Counted from the stretch's first letter, positions 1-9,730 are shown. The stretch is DNA of 64,000 nt from Betaproteobacteria bacterium TMED22 (GCA_002167745.1 NHCB01000013.1:32203-96202), one strand, 5' to 3'. Numbers and translations: made by a program. Notes: generated from the letters alone by a model not told the origin.

Positions 1-1
1 A

Positions 2-142
2 ATTGGCATTTTGACTTTAATGGGAGAGCCGGCTACCCAGGAAAAAATAGGATTTTTTGTGCTTTCTGCATTAGCTGTACCTTTTTTAGGTTGGAGCATA
101 ATCTATCTTATAAAGCGTTTGAGGACAGATACTTTTAGTTAA
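2..142 (+). CDS. C-terminal fragment of an unidentified membrane protein
   Basis: The reading frame is open from the first base of the window to a TAA, giving 46 residues of a protein whose beginning lies outside. The visible part contains one strongly hydrophobic stretch (GFFVLSALAVPFLGWSIIYL), then a basic tail with KRLR, which suggests a last transmembrane helix ending in the cytoplasm. Its end overlaps the convergent rmuC stop by four bases. The family is not recognisable from this fragment, and the fragment could in principle be chance coding, although the hydrophobic-then-basic pattern argues against that. Confidence 0.45.
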   Translation: MGILTLMGEPATQEKIGFFVLSALAVPFLGWSIIYLIKRLRTDTFS

Positions 143-1587
143 GTCTGCTGGTCATCACCTTTCGACCGCGGGAGATCTGACATAACGATAGAACTGATTG
201 GATCACCTAACTCCTTATCTGGGGAGGCACCCGGAGCACTACTCAATTCCACTTTCTCGATTTGACTAAACCGCTTAGTTATTTTTTCACTACTTACTCT
301 TACTTCCTCAACATCTTTATTCGCTAGTCGAATGTGATCAGCGAGCTTTCGCATGCGATCATCGAATCGATTGAAATCCTGGCTCAAGCGTCGCAGCTCG
401 TCTTTAATAATATGAATTTGTTCCCGCGTCGCAATATCCTTCATTACAGCCCGCGCCGTATTTAAAACGGCCATCAAAGTTGTTGGTGAAACTATCCAAA
501 CCTTTTTCTGCATCGCGTACTCAACAACCTCATTGTGGTATGCGTGGATCTCAGCAAAAACCGCTTCGGCGGGGATAAACATTACCGCGCCATCACTAGT
601 TTCACCGTCAATAATATATTTTTCTGATATGGCATCTACATGTTTTTTGATATCTGTCCGAAATGCTCGTTGCGCTAAAGCCTTGTCACCGCCGACATTA
701 TCTTTCGAGAACATGCGGTGATAATTCTCAAGCGGAAACTTGGAATCAACGGAAACATTTCCAGTAGGATCTGGAAGCCTCAAAATGCAATCAACACGAT
801 TACCGTTTGAGTAAGTGAATTGGAAGTCATACGCAGAAGGTGGCAACATATTTCTAACCAAATTTTCAAGCTGAACCTCGCCGAATGCCCCACGAGAGCG
901 CTTATCACCAAGTAACTCCTGCAATCCAATAACGTTAGTTGTTAAGCCGTCGATTTTCTTCTGAGCCTCATCAATTGTTGCCAAACGCTCCATTACACTC
1001 ACAAAGGTCGCGTTCGTTTTCTTAAAACCCTCTTCAAGCCGCTCATTCACTTTGCCAGAAATTTGTTCTAATCTGTTATCGGTAACTTTCCCGAGCGCTT
1101 CCATTGAATTATGTAACTGATTCGCCGCCTCTTTCAATGTGGTTTGAACTATTTCCCTTTCGGCGCGACTTTGCTCAGAGAGCTTTTCTAAAACACGAGC
1201 AATAACTTCAGAGCGGATTAAATCAAGCCTCGCTTGAACTTCATTTCGCATTTCCTTGATTGATGCTAGGGTTTTTTCCTTGCCTACGGATTGCTCCTCA
1301 ATTAACCTGACCTGAAACGAACCGGAACTACTGCGAAGTTGATTTAATTCGTTCGACAAAAAAGATCGGAGATTTTCATTCAGTGTCGATTGATTTCTTA
1401 GCAGCCTGTCCGCTAATGAATTCAATGTTTCACTATTTTGCCTCGAATGTGCGATCGAGAGATTTTCCAAAATGCTTTTTATTTTTTTAGGCAGCCGTAA
1501 TAGCAATACCAAGGCTATAGCCACTGCGATCAAAACTAGGGGAATGATCCACATTATTAGCTGAGTATTGTCAGACCACATATTCAT
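139..1587 (-). CDS. rmuC: DNA recombination protein RmuC
   Basis: The 482-residue protein has the RmuC architecture: a short N-terminal membrane anchor (about residues 9-29), a long Glu/Lys-rich coiled coil (about 40-240), then a globular nuclease-like domain that includes GAFGEVQLENLV, VDSKFPLENY and a VMFIPAEAVF stretch. RmuC proteins limit inversions at short inverted repeats and resemble restriction-type nucleases; the exact activity is not well established. The start gives a sensible N-in, single-anchor topology. It is the first of two minus-strand genes reading away from selD, and its stop overlaps a convergent gene by four bases. Confidence 0.9.
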   Translation of the reverse strand: MNMWSDNTQLIMWIIPLVLIAVAIALVLLLRLPKKIKSILENLSIAHSRQNSETLNSLADRLLRNQSTLNENLRSFLSNELNQLRSSSGSFQVRLIEEQSVGKEKTLASIKEMRNEVQARLDLIRSEVIARVLEKLSEQSRAEREIVQTTLKEAANQLHNSMEALGKVTDNRLEQISGKVNERLEEGFKKTNATFVSVMERLATIDEAQKKIDGLTTNVIGLQELLGDKRSRGAFGEVQLENLVRNMLPPSAYDFQFTYSNGNRVDCILRLPDPTGNVSVDSKFPLENYHRMFSKDNVGGDKALAQRAFRTDIKKHVDAISEKYIIDGETSDGAVMFIPAEAVFAEIHAYHNEVVEYAMQKKVWIVSPTTLMAVLNTARAVMKDIATREQIHIIKDELRRLSQDFNRFDDRMRKLADHIRLANKDVEEVRVSSEKITKRFSQIEKVELSSAPGASPDKELGDPISSIVMSDLPRSKGDDQQT

Positions 1588-1605
1588 ATAATGAGTATAG
1601 CTGAT

Positions 1606-1630
1606 AAAACACGGCCTCTCGGGGCGTTTT
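1606..1630 (-). terminator. Weak intrinsic terminator after typA
   Basis: Read on the minus strand, AAAAC and GTTTT arms enclose an imperfect GC-rich stem with a GAGA-type loop, just past the typA stop. The T-run is only four bases and the stem has mismatches, so this is a tentative call. Confidence 0.35.
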
Positions 1631-1635
1631 AAAGA

Positions 1636-3462
1636 CTATGCGGCCTTGATGCCTCGTGCATCTCGTCGTCGCTCATGCTCTTTCAACGCTTTTTTACGCA
1701 AACGAATTGATTTAGGAGTAATTTCGACGAGTTCGTCGTCTGCTATGAATTCTACTGCACGCTCTAGTGTCAACTCTATGGGTGGCGTCAGTCTAACAGC
1801 CTCATCTGTGCCGGAAGACCGCACATTGGTTAATTGTTTCTGTTTGATCGGATTCACACTCAGATCATTATCTCGAGAATGGATACCTATGATCATCCCC
1901 TCATACAGCTCCTCACCAGGGGCAACAAACATCCGACCACGTTCTTGGAGCTTCCAAAGTGCATAAGCTACTGCGGGTCCATTATCCTGACTGACTAAAA
2001 CGCCATTTCTTCGATCCTCAATATCACCTTTTTGCGCATCATAAGAATCGAAAATATGACTGGCTACTCCAGTGCCACGTGTCAAAGTCAGGAACTCACT
2101 TTGAAACCCAATCAGACCGCGCGCTGGGATTCTATACTCCAATCTAACCCGACCTTTGCCGTCCGGCATCATATCCTGCAGCTCTCCACGTCTGGCGCCT
2201 AACTCCTCCATTACGGCCCCTTGATTTTCTTCCTCAACGTCGATGGTTAAAATCTCATAGGGCTCATGCCGTTCACCGTCCACATCCTTAAACACGACAC
2301 GAGGTCTACCTACCGCAAGTTCATAGCCTTCTCTGCGCATGTTTTCGAGCAGAATAGTCAGGTGCAACTCACCTCGGCCGGAAACGATAAATGTATCCGA
2401 ATCTGATGTAAATTCGACTTTTAGGGCAACGTTTGACTGTAATTCGCGATTCAATCGATCTCGAATTTGCCGACTTGTCACAAATTTTCCTTCTCTTCCA
2501 GCAAGGGGGGAAGTATTAACGACAAAATTCATAGTTAATGTGGGCTCATCTACCGTTAAAAGCGGCAACGCGGCTGACGCTGGAGACCCCACTTCACATA
2601 CTGTCTGACCAATACTGACATCTTCGATACCGTTAATTAGAACAATGTTCCCCGCTTCAGCCTCCTCAACCACTTCCTTTTCAAGGCCTGAAAAAATAAG
2701 GACTTGATTCACCTTTCGGGTTACAGACTCTCCGTTTGGTCCAGCAACCATAATTACTTGTTGTCCCGAACGTATCCGACCTCTATTCACACGTCCAATT
2801 CCTATTCGTCCTACAAAACTTGAATAATCTAGTGAACAAATCTGAAGTTGTAATGGCCCATCAACATCAACGTCGCGTACCGGAACGTGCTCCAATATTG
2901 TTTCAAATAAAGGTACTAACGTATCGTTCTTTGACTCAGCATCCAGAGTGGCCCAACCCTCAAGAGCAGACGCATATACGACAGGAAAGTCCAATTGATC
3001 TTCGTTTGCACCTAATTTGTCGAAAAGATCAAAAGTTTGATTTATAACCCAACTGGGTCGGGCTCCAGGTCGATCAATTTTATTAACGACGACAATGGGT
3101 TTGAGACCCAGTGACAATGCCTTTTTTGTAACGAACCGGGTTTGCGGCATCGGCCCGTCCACTGCATCAACAAGAAGCAATACACAGTCAACCATAGACA
3201 ATACACGTTCGACCTCCCCACCAAAATCTGCGTGGCCTGGTGTATCAACAATGTTGATATGTGTATCTTGATAGCTGATGGCACAATTCTTAGAAAGGAT
3301 AGTTATCCCGCGCTCTTTCTCCAAATCATTCGAGTCCATCACGCGCTCTGATACTTGCTTATGCGCGGCAAAAGTACCTGATTGTTTCAACAATTGATCA
3401 ACCAATGTCGTTTTTCCGTGATCGACGTGTGCGACGATTGCAATATTACGAATGCTTTTCAT
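1636..3462 (-). CDS. typA: Ribosome-associated GTPase TypA/BipA
   Basis: The 608-residue protein is a translational GTPase of the TypA/BipA family, full length. The G-domain motifs are clear: AHVDHGKTT (G1, about residues 11-19), ERGITI (G2), [15 protein letters not shown] (G3) and [12 protein letters not shown] (G4). EF-G-like domains and the family-specific C-terminal domain follow ([36 protein letters not shown]). TypA binds the ribosome and supports 50S assembly and growth under stress or cold. About 140 bp without an obvious regulatory element separate it from selD upstream on the same strand. Confidence 0.97.
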   Translation of the reverse strand: MKSIRNIAIVAHVDHGKTTLVDQLLKQSGTFAAHKQVSERVMDSNDLEKERGITILSKNCAISYQDTHINIVDTPGHADFGGEVERVLSMVDCVLLLVDAVDGPMPQTRFVTKKALSLGLKPIVVVNKIDRPGARPSWVINQTFDLFDKLGANEDQLDFPVVYASALEGWATLDAESKNDTLVPLFETILEHVPVRDVDVDGPLQLQICSLDYSSFVGRIGIGRVNRGRIRSGQQVIMVAGPNGESVTRKVNQVLIFSGLEKEVVEEAEAGNIVLINGIEDVSIGQTVCEVGSPASAALPLLTVDEPTLTMNFVVNTSPLAGREGKFVTSRQIRDRLNRELQSNVALKVEFTSDSDTFIVSGRGELHLTILLENMRREGYELAVGRPRVVFKDVDGERHEPYEILTIDVEEENQGAVMEELGARRGELQDMMPDGKGRVRLEYRIPARGLIGFQSEFLTLTRGTGVASHIFDSYDAQKGDIEDRRNGVLVSQDNGPAVAYALWKLQERGRMFVAPGEELYEGMIIGIHSRDNDLSVNPIKQKQLTNVRSSGTDEAVRLTPPIELTLERAVEFIADDELVEITPKSIRLRKKALKEHERRRDARGIKAA

Positions 3463-3605
3463 GATTATTTATTTGGTTGGGTAACCTATCTCAACAATGA
3501 AAGTGGAATTTAAAGGCGCTTACAGCCCCAATTTTATAGGCTCCAAGTCTCTATTTTGGCGCGGAGTCTAACACAGATTGGCCTTTTGAAATGTCGAATT
3601 TGACT

Positions 3606-4637
3606 TTATGGAGTAATCTTAATTTTATTCAGGTCACTGTCCGTGCAGCCTATACGACAAGCACATCCAAAACCATCCTCATGAAACATCTCAAGCACAG
3701 CTTCCTCTGCTGAAGCGGAACAGGTAACGAGTAAACCGCCACTTGTTTGGGGGTCGGTCAACAAATCAAGTTCAAAAGCATTCATCTCATCAAAGCACTG
3801 CACATATTCCTCACAACTAGACCAATTACGGCTTGAAGCTCCAGTCACAACCCCATCAAGCGCTAAAAGCTGTGCAGTTTTTGAAAATGGGATAGAAGAG
3901 AGCTTAATTTCCGCTCCTACATTAGAACCCAATACGATTTCTTTGAGATGCCCCAAAAGTCCAAATCCAGTGACGTCCGTCATCGCATGTACATCACTCA
4001 TTTCTCCTAATCTGGCACCTGTGGTATTTATCTGAGTCGTTAGAGAAATCATTTCTTTATAGCCTGCGTCACTTAACTTTTTTTTATTAAGCGCTGCCGA
4101 TAACACCCCGATACCCAAAGGTTTGCCTAGAATAATACTATCCTCCGACTGAGCGTCCGTATTCTTCTTGATCTTATCCGGAGCAACCTTCCCGATAACG
4201 ACCAATCCATAAATTGGCTCAGGACTATCAATCGAATGACCACCAGCAATGGGAACGCTTAAAACCTCACATACAGAACGTCCTCCTTGTAACACGGAAG
4301 AGATCGTCTCAGTTGATAACTGATCAATAGGCATACCAACCACACTAAGTGCAAATAACGGTGTAGCGCCCATCGCATAGACGTCAGAGAAGGCATTGGT
4401 CGCAGCGATTTGCCCAAAAGCAAAAGGATCATCGACAATAGGCGTGAAAAAATCTGTCGTGGCCACTAGTGCTATATCAGCATTTATCTGATAAACCGCT
4501 GCATCATCAGATTGCTCAAACCCAACCAACAAACTACTATCCGCGATTGGCTGAAGGTCCGCTAAGATTTCCTTCAAAAGCTTAGGCGAAATTTTACAAC
4601 CACAACCACCCCCGTGAGCATATTCAGTTAACTTCAA
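3606..4637 (-). CDS. selD: Selenide, water dikinase (selenophosphate synthetase)
   Basis: SelD makes monoselenophosphate from selenide and ATP, the selenium donor for selenocysteine and for 2-selenouridine in tRNA. At 343 residues it is full length. The N-terminal GGGCGCKIS loop supplies the catalytic Cys (C12) and Lys (K15), matching Cys17 and Lys20 of the E. coli enzyme; Cys, not selenocysteine, occupies the active site. Later motifs (DDAAVYQI, TTDFFTPIVDDPFAFGQIAATNA, DVTGFGLLGHL, DPQTSGGLLV) are standard. It diverges from selU across about 130 bp. No selA, selB or selC is in the window, and the only formate dehydrogenase here uses Cys, so its evident client is SelU. Confidence 0.97.
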   Translation of the reverse strand: MKLTEYAHGGGCGCKISPKLLKEILADLQPIADSSLLVGFEQSDDAAVYQINADIALVATTDFFTPIVDDPFAFGQIAATNAFSDVYAMGATPLFALSVVGMPIDQLSTETISSVLQGGRSVCEVLSVPIAGGHSIDSPEPIYGLVVIGKVAPDKIKKNTDAQSEDSIILGKPLGIGVLSAALNKKKLSDAGYKEMISLTTQINTTGARLGEMSDVHAMTDVTGFGLLGHLKEIVLGSNVGAEIKLSSIPFSKTAQLLALDGVVTGASSRNWSSCEEYVQCFDEMNAFELDLLTDPQTSGGLLVTCSASAEEAVLEMFHEDGFGCACRIGCTDSDLNKIKITP

Positions 4638-4769
4638 AACTACTCTCCCTTAATATAATCGTGCGACAATAAACCCAAACAATTATCGCAAACACAAACT
4701 AGCTTTCAATTACCAAACCAGTTTTAATGTCGCAAACATCCAAAATATATCTTCAAAACAAATTGTCTC

Positions 4770-5825
4770 ATGAAGCGTGAGACAGTTAATATGGCTGACT
4801 TAGGCTTTGACAATGAAATCATAGATGTTCGGTCACAGACTGAGTATGCAACCGACCATATCCCTGGCGCGGTCAATTTGCCAGTATTAAATGATGAGGA
4901 AAGAAAACTGGTTGGTTGGACATATAAACATGAGTCATCATTTAAAGCAAAGCGCATTGGAGCCGCTTTGGTAGCTAAAAATATCGCTAACCATATTGAA
5001 TTAAGACTATCGGATAAACCTGAAAATTGGTCACCAATAATCTACTGCTGGAGAGGTGGTAAACGAAGCGGATCCATGTCTCTAGTCTTTCGACAGATTG
5101 GCTGGCAAGCAAAACAGTTAGCTGGTGGATATAAATCCTTTCGCCGACATGTTATTAAAAACACCGATACATTGGCATCCTCGTTTCACTACGTCGTAAT
5201 CTGCGGTTTAACTGGCACTGCGAAAACTGATTTAATTACTGAAATTAAACGCCACGGAGGTCAGACTTTAGACCTAGAGGGCTTGGCCCAGCACCGAGGG
5301 TCAGTTTTAGGATTTGATCCTAGTGCGATACAACCAACTCAGAAAAAATTTGAAACCGAGATTTGGTATCAATTACAACAACTTGACCCAAAAAAACCTG
5401 TCTTCGTCGAGTCAGAGAGCAAAAAAATCGGTGACCTAAGAATTCCCGAACCACTAATAAATACTTTTCGGCAGGGAAGTTGCATCAACATAACTGCCGG
5501 TATAGGCACGCGATCCGAATACCTCAAAAAAAATTATGCACACTTAATTCAAAAACCATCCGCGCTTGTTACACAGCTTAATAAGCTTAGATCAAAACAC
5601 GGAAACGGCGGAGTAGATTTTTGGCTTGAACTTATCTCAAGAAATAAGTGGGATGAATTCATCAGAGATCTACTGGAAAAACATTATGATGCTTCTTACA
5701 CAAAATCGATGCAAAAGAACTTTAATACCTTTCTTAAAGCTCCTAGTTATCATTTAAATACGACGTCACATGATGCGTTATCATCATTAGCTGAGTCAAT
5801 ACTTTCAAATTACTCTACATTATAA
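4770..5825 (+). CDS. selU: tRNA 2-selenouridine synthase (SelU/MnmH)
   Basis: This 351-residue protein replaces sulfur with selenium at the wobble 2-thiouridine of tRNAs for Lys, Glu and Gln, using selenophosphate from SelD. It begins with a rhodanese domain (IIDVRSQTEY near residue 17) whose active site CWRGGKRSGSM carries C93. A P-loop domain follows (GLTGTAKT, residues 146-153), and the LDLEGLAQHRGSVLG motif is typical of the family. The first ATG gives an N-terminus of the usual length; an ATG seven codons later has a slightly better upstream sequence. It is divergent from selD, the classic selenium-modification pair. Confidence 0.95.
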   Translation: MKRETVNMADLGFDNEIIDVRSQTEYATDHIPGAVNLPVLNDEERKLVGWTYKHESSFKAKRIGAALVAKNIANHIELRLSDKPENWSPIIYCWRGGKRSGSMSLVFRQIGWQAKQLAGGYKSFRRHVIKNTDTLASSFHYVVICGLTGTAKTDLITEIKRHGGQTLDLEGLAQHRGSVLGFDPSAIQPTQKKFETEIWYQLQQLDPKKPVFVESESKKIGDLRIPEPLINTFRQGSCINITAGIGTRSEYLKKNYAHLIQKPSALVTQLNKLRSKHGNGGVDFWLELISRNKWDEFIRDLLEKHYDASYTKSMQKNFNTFLKAPSYHLNTTSHDALSSLAESILSNYSTL

Positions 5826-5849
5826 AACATCAGACTTTTTAGGAAAAAT

Positions 5850-6308
5850 ATGAACTCTACGATTACCGGACTAGCGGTCCCTAACTTTTCAGCACCGATG
5901 ACCTCAGGAAAAATATTCAAACTTTCGGATTATGAGGGAAAGCATGTTGTTCTTTATTTTTATCCGAAAGATAGCACTCCAGGATGCACTAATGAAAGCA
6001 TTCAATTTAACGAACTGTTGAAGTCCTTTTCACAGAAGAAATGCTTGGTGTTCGGTATATCTCGAGATAGCCTAAAGTCTCACGAAAATTTTAGATCAAA
6101 GCATGGATTTTCGTTCGATTTAATTTCTGACAGCGATGAAGCAGTGTGTCAGATGTTTGATGTGATTAAAATGAAGAATATGTATGGCAAGCAAGTTAGA
6201 GGCATCGAGCGCAGCACATTCCTAATTGGCCCGAACGGTGTTCTAAAACAAGAGTGGAGAAAAGTCTCCGTATCCGGCCATGCAAAGGAAGTTTTAGACA
6301 GTATTTAA
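5850..6308 (+). CDS. bcp: Thiol peroxidase of the BCP/PrxQ type
   Basis: A 152-residue peroxiredoxin that reduces hydrogen peroxide and organic hydroperoxides with thioredoxin as electron donor. The peroxidatic centre is PKDSTPGCTNES with C46. The resolving Cys that E. coli Bcp carries five residues later is absent (Ile here); C65 and C100 remain, and C100 in AVCQMFDV lies where many PrxQ proteins carry a resolving Cys. It follows selU by 24 bp on the same strand, so co-transcription is likely. Confidence 0.93.
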   Translation: MNSTITGLAVPNFSAPMTSGKIFKLSDYEGKHVVLYFYPKDSTPGCTNESIQFNELLKSFSQKKCLVFGISRDSLKSHENFRSKHGFSFDLISDSDEAVCQMFDVIKMKNMYGKQVRGIERSTFLIGPNGVLKQEWRKVSVSGHAKEVLDSI

Positions 6309-6341
6309 TAAAACATTAAAGACACTATTCCAATGAGGTAC

Positions 6342-7706
6342 TTAATACTGATTTGGATTCGCGAAATTAGAGAATTGGGTATGCTTCCCATTCCAGGTCA
6401 ACATAACAGTACCCGTAGGTCCATTTCGTTGTTTGCCAATAATAACTTCGGCCTTATTCTTATCTAATGTGTCTGGATTGTAGACCTCGTCACGATAGAT
6501 AAAAAGAATGGTATCCGCGTCCTGCTCTATAGCGCCTGACTCCCGCAGGTCAGACATAACAGGACGTTTATTAGGCCTCTGTTCCAAAGAGCGGTTTAGC
6601 TGCGACAAAGCTACTACTGGAACATTTAACTCTTTTGCTAAACCCTTCAAAGAACGAGACATTTCTGAAATTTCTGTTGCTCGATTTTCACCTTGACTAC
6701 TAGCAGACATCAATTGGAGATAATCGATAACAATAAGACCCAATTGACCGTATTGCCTGTGTAAACGACGAGCCCTTGCACGTAGCTCAAGTGAGTTCAA
6801 TCCAGGGGTTTCATCAATGTGAATTGGCGCCTCACTGAGCCGTCCAACAGCGTTAGTTAATTTTCGCCAATCATCCTCAGCCAGTTGTCCGGTTCGTAAA
6901 TCATGGGCATTGATCTTACCGAGGGAACTAAGCAAACGCATGGCGAGCTGTCCGGCACCCATTTCCATCGAAAACAATCCAATAGGTAGTCCCGCGGTAA
7001 GCGACACGTGTTCAGCAATGTTAAGCGCCAAGGCCGTCTTACCCATCGATGGACGACCAGCCACAATAACTAGGTCGCCTGCTTGGAATCCTGAAGTCAT
7101 TCTGTCAAGATCAACAAAACCAGTTGGTACTCCAGTTACATCAGAGGGATTATCCCTGTTGTACAACATATCGATACGTTCTACTACCTGAGTCAATATA
7201 GGCTGTATGTCTTGGAAACCCTGTTTTGTTCTTGCGCCCTCCTCCGAGATCGAGAATATTTTTGACTCTGCCTCGTCCAACAATTGAACCGCCTCCTGAC
7301 CCATAGGGTTATAAGCAGTATCTGAGATAGCGGCAGCGGTATCTGCTAACTTTCTCAGGATTGAGCGCTCTCTTACGATCTCTGCATATCGTCTTATGTT
7401 GGCCACCGAGGGCGTGTTTTGCGCCAGCGCGCCCAAATAAGACAGACCGCCGACTTGCTCCAGCTCTTTTGTACTCTCCAGACTTTCAGCCACCGTAATG
7501 GCGTCTGCAGGTTTATTAGACCCTATGAGACGGGTAATATGCTGATATATGATCTTATGGTCTGGTCGATAAAGGTCTGACTCGTTCATAAAGTCAGCCA
7601 CTCGATCCCAGGCAGTATTATCCAATAACAACCCACCCAACACTGACTGCTCAGCCTCAACTGAGTGTGGTGGAACTTTTAAGGCTAATACTTCCTGGTC
7701 AGACAT
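6342..7706 (-). CDS. dnaB: Replicative DNA helicase DnaB
   Basis: The hexameric fork helicase, 454 residues. The N-terminal primase-interacting domain begins at VPPHSVEAEQSVLGGLLLDN. The RecA-like domain carries Walker A GRPSMGKT (residues 217-224), GLFSMEMG, the Walker B region LIVIDYLQLM, and LRESGAIEQDADTILFIYR. No intein or insertion interrupts it. It lies downstream of rplI, as in many beta- and gammaproteobacteria, but a strong terminator between them indicates that dnaB has its own promoter in the 110 bp before its start. Confidence 0.98.
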   Translation of the reverse strand: MSDQEVLALKVPPHSVEAEQSVLGGLLLDNTAWDRVADFMNESDLYRPDHKIIYQHITRLIGSNKPADAITVAESLESTKELEQVGGLSYLGALAQNTPSVANIRRYAEIVRERSILRKLADTAAAISDTAYNPMGQEAVQLLDEAESKIFSISEEGARTKQGFQDIQPILTQVVERIDMLYNRDNPSDVTGVPTGFVDLDRMTSGFQAGDLVIVAGRPSMGKTALALNIAEHVSLTAGLPIGLFSMEMGAGQLAMRLLSSLGKINAHDLRTGQLAEDDWRKLTNAVGRLSEAPIHIDETPGLNSLELRARARRLHRQYGQLGLIVIDYLQLMSASSQGENRATEISEMSRSLKGLAKELNVPVVALSQLNRSLEQRPNKRPVMSDLRESGAIEQDADTILFIYRDEVYNPDTLDKNKAEVIIGKQRNGPTGTVMLTWNGKHTQFSNFANPNQY

Positions 7707-7818
7707 AGATTCATTACGATTATTTCAGGTTGGCTCATCTTACAAATCAGAGCATAGCACTTCCACTTGTGTTGGCGCGAGTTCTTACTCCAAAGGCTAA
7801 ATATATCTTCTTACTCTC

Positions 7819-7852
7819 AAAAAAAAACCACGTCCAAAAAACGTGGTTTTTC
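7819..7852 (-). terminator. Intrinsic terminator of the rpsF-priB-rpsR-rplI operon
   Basis: A 10-11 bp perfect stem (arms 7823-7833 and 7841-7851, core CCACGT/ACGTGG, 7-base loop) stands 18 bp past the rplI stop. On the minus strand a run of at least nine T residues follows, the classic Rho-independent form. Confidence 0.9.
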
Positions 7853-7869
7853 CAAACTAACAATGAAGT

Positions 7870-8319
7870 TTATTGCTCCGGTGTCACGGTCACTGTGATT
7901 GTTGCTACAACATCAGCGTGCAAACTGACCGCAATTGAAGATTCGCCAATTTGCTTAAGAGGACCCGTAGGCATTTGAATTTGATTTTTGTTAATTTCAT
8001 ACCCCTTTGCATTTAACTTATCTGCAATATCATAATGAGTCACTGAACCAAATAGGCGACCGTCCACTCCAGCCTTTTGAGCTATATCAATAGACACACC
8101 GTCAATTTTTTCAAATTTGCCCTGCGCATCAGACAGTATTTTAGACTGTTGAGCTTCAAGCTCAGCTCGTTTTTGCTCAAATTCAGCGAGATTTTCTTTA
8201 GTAGCTCTTTGTGCTTTTCCCTGAGGAATTAGATAATTACGTGCGTATCCCTCCTTTACCTTAACGAGATCGCCTAAACGGCCGAGATTTACGACTTGCT
8301 CTAAGAGAATAATTTCCAT
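7870..8319 (-). CDS. rplI: 50S ribosomal protein L9
   Basis: At 149 residues this is the normal length for bL9. The N-terminal domain starts [30 protein letters not shown] interrupted only by family-typical changes, followed by the long connecting helix (about 40-80) and the C-terminal RNA-binding domain with [14 protein letters not shown]9 binds 23S rRNA near the L1 stalk base and helps reading-frame maintenance. It is the last gene of the rpsF operon, 19 bp after rpsR, and is followed by a strong terminator. Confidence 0.98.
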   Translation of the reverse strand: MEIILLEQVVNLGRLGDLVKVKEGYARNYLIPQGKAQRATKENLAEFEQKRAELEAQQSKILSDAQGKFEKIDGVSIDIAQKAGVDGRLFGSVTHYDIADKLNAKGYEINKNQIQMPTGPLKQIGESSIAVSLHADVVATITVTVTPEQ

Positions 8320-8338
8320 TGGTCTAGTCCGTCAAAAA

Positions 8339-8599
8339 TTAATGGGCGTCTGAGTACGGCAAAAGTGCGAGAAACCTTGCTCTCTTGATCGCAACAGACA
8401 GTTGGCGTTGGAAACGAGAACGAGTTCCCGTTATTCGCGCTGGAATGATTTTTCCATTCTCAGAAATAAAATCTTTCAAAATGTCCGTGTTTTTATAGTC
8501 AACCCACTCTATTTTTTCAGCCGTAAAACGACAAAACTTACGTCGTTTGAATAAAGGCCGACTGGGTTTACGTTTATCATTCTTTTTTCTAAATGCCAT
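8339..8599 (-). CDS. rpsR: 30S ribosomal protein S18
   Basis: This 86-residue protein is bS18, partner of S6 on the 30S platform. The core motifs [38 protein letters not shown] and [13 protein letters not shown] are diagnostic. An in-frame TTG four codons upstream could extend it, but the ATG at 8599 is preceded by GGAG at correct spacing and gives the usual N-terminus MAFRKKN. It lies between priB and rplI. Confidence 0.98.
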   Translation of the reverse strand: MAFRKKNDKRKPSRPLFKRRKFCRFTAEKIEWVDYKNTDILKDFISENGKIIPARITGTRSRFQRQLSVAIKRARFLALLPYSDAH

Positions 8600-8622
8600 T
8601 ACAATCTCCAATATCTCAATAA

Positions 8623-8919
8623 TTAATTATTGTTAAACCCTTGCACATTGAATATAGGCCATTTTGATCGAGATCCCTTGTTCATTAAAAATCCAAAAAG
8701 GAATAATTGCTGTCCAACACTAAATCGATCTAATTCAACTGCCTTATCTCCAAATGCCACACAATCGAGGTTCAACGTAACCCGTCTCCGATTCTGTTCT
8801 TCCGTCTGTTCACTGTTATGCTCTACCGAAAATTTCAAAATAGGAATACCAGACGGCGAATAACGCAAAACCTCTATAACAGAAATAGTCGCGAATAATT
8901 TGACGCTATTCGTCGACAC
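8623..8919 (-). CDS. priB: Primosomal replication protein N (PriB)
   Basis: A 98-residue single-strand-binding OB-fold protein that joins PriA and DnaT in restarting stalled replication forks. The sequence has the family features [20 protein letters not shown] and [20 protein letters not shown], and a short C-terminus. Its position between rpsF and rpsR is the conserved beta- and gammaproteobacterial arrangement, which makes the call firm despite the small size. The spacing to both neighbours is short (10 and 23 bp), consistent with one transcript. Confidence 0.92.
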   Translation of the reverse strand: MSTNSVKLFATISVIEVLRYSPSGIPILKFSVEHNSEQTEEQNRRRVTLNLDCVAFGDKAVELDRFSVGQQLFLFGFLMNKGSRSKWPIFNVQGFNNN

Positions 8920-8929
8920 AAAAATTTTC

Positions 8930-9391
8930 CTACACTTCTTCTTTGGCCTCTTCAGCCGGCTTTACTTTTAATTCCTCTGGTTCTTTTGCTGCTTCAACCG
9001 TGTCTGGTTTTGGAGCTGCCGTTGACTTATCCTCAGGAGCAGCAGCTGGACGTCCGACAATCTGCTTTGCTTTCTCGTCTTTCATCATAAAAGAAGAGTC
9101 TGTGACAGCGGCTTTCATCGATACCGTTAAGTGCCGAAGTACCGCGTCATTAAATTTGAACCCCAATTCAAGCTCTTTGAGAACTTCCTGATCACATTCC
9201 ACATTCATAAGCACATAGTGTGCTTTGTGTATTTTTTGGATAGGATATGCGAGTTGTCTGCGTCCCCAATCTTCTAAGCGGTGGACAACCCCCTGGCCGG
9301 CGGTCACTTGATTGCGATATCGCTCGATCATGGCAGGAACCTGTTCGCTTTGATCAGGATGAACAATGAATACTATCTCGTAATGCCGCAT
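8930..9391 (-). CDS. rpsF: 30S ribosomal protein S6
   Basis: bS6 of 153 residues. The core [19 protein letters not shown] and the [24 protein letters not shown] strand region are unmistakable. An upstream in-frame extension of 43 codons exists, but the ATG at 9391 follows AAGGAG at good spacing and gives the family N-terminus. The last 45 or so residues form an Ala/Pro/Lys/Glu-rich low-complexity tail ending KEEV, longer than the acidic tail of E. coli S6. It is the first gene of the operon. Confidence 0.97.
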   Translation of the reverse strand: MRHYEIVFIVHPDQSEQVPAMIERYRNQVTAGQGVVHRLEDWGRRQLAYPIQKIHKAHYVLMNVECDQEVLKELELGFKFNDAVLRHLTVSMKAAVTDSSFMMKDEKAKQIVGRPAAAPEDKSTAAPKPDTVEAAKEPEELKVKPAEEAKEEV

Positions 9392-9442
9392 TACTTTTTT
9401 CTCCTTATGGGTTGAAAAATGCTTTCTAAAAGCATCTTGAAA

Positions 9443-9471
9443 GCTCTCTAAAAATGCGGTTTTAGTAGAGC
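9443..9471 (-). promoter_or_regulatory. Candidate S6:S18 autoregulatory leader hairpin
   Basis: In the predicted rpsF 5' leader the minus strand can fold GCTCT and CTAAAA against TTTTAG and AGAGC, with an unpaired A and a loop containing CCG. Autogenous repression of rpsF operons by the S6:S18 complex through a leader hairpin presenting a CCG is an established mechanism; assignment here rests on position, stem and CCG only. A second small hairpin (ATGCTTT/AAAGCAT) lies between it and the ribosome binding site. Confidence 0.4.
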
Positions 9472-9482
9472 AAGGGCTGAGA

Positions 9483-9511
9483 AGTATACCCTCTTTTACA
9501 GACTCACACAA
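9483..9511 (-). promoter_or_regulatory. Putative sigma-70 promoter of the rpsF operon
   Basis: On the minus strand, TTGTGT (9506-9511) and TATACT (9483-9488) are separated by exactly 17 bp, and transcription would start about 85 bases before the rpsF start codon, leaving room for the leader hairpin. The -10 is good and the -35 moderate. Confidence 0.5.
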
Positions 9512-9730
9512 ACTGTGCACAATAACTATATTACATTCAAGAACAATACCTTACCTGCAGTAGATAAAATAAAGCTAGCTCCGTTATAGTCCGAGATTGC
9601 TCTCTAACCAGATCCGAAAATAATTACTGGTGCCGCTCTAGAATGTAATTGCTCATAAATTGTTATAGTCCCGAGCGGTTAACTAAATCAACACCGATGT
9701 CTATTCGATTAGGAAAACATCTTAAATGTA
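9512..9730. other. Divergent intergenic region between rpsF and the efflux pump
   Basis: Together with the rpsF leader this is the only gap above 300 bases (9392-9730). The part upstream of the rpsF promoter has no convincing coding frame, tRNA or long repeat. It must hold the promoter of the plus-strand pump, but no clear -35/-10 pair stands out; an AGGAAAA about 15 bases before that gene's ATG is the only ribosome-binding candidate. Confidence 0.4.

Noticed and set aside
9392..9520. Extended N-terminus of S6 (43 extra residues)
   Set aside because: The strong AAGGAG site and family-conserved start at 9391 rule it out; the extension covers the leader hairpin.
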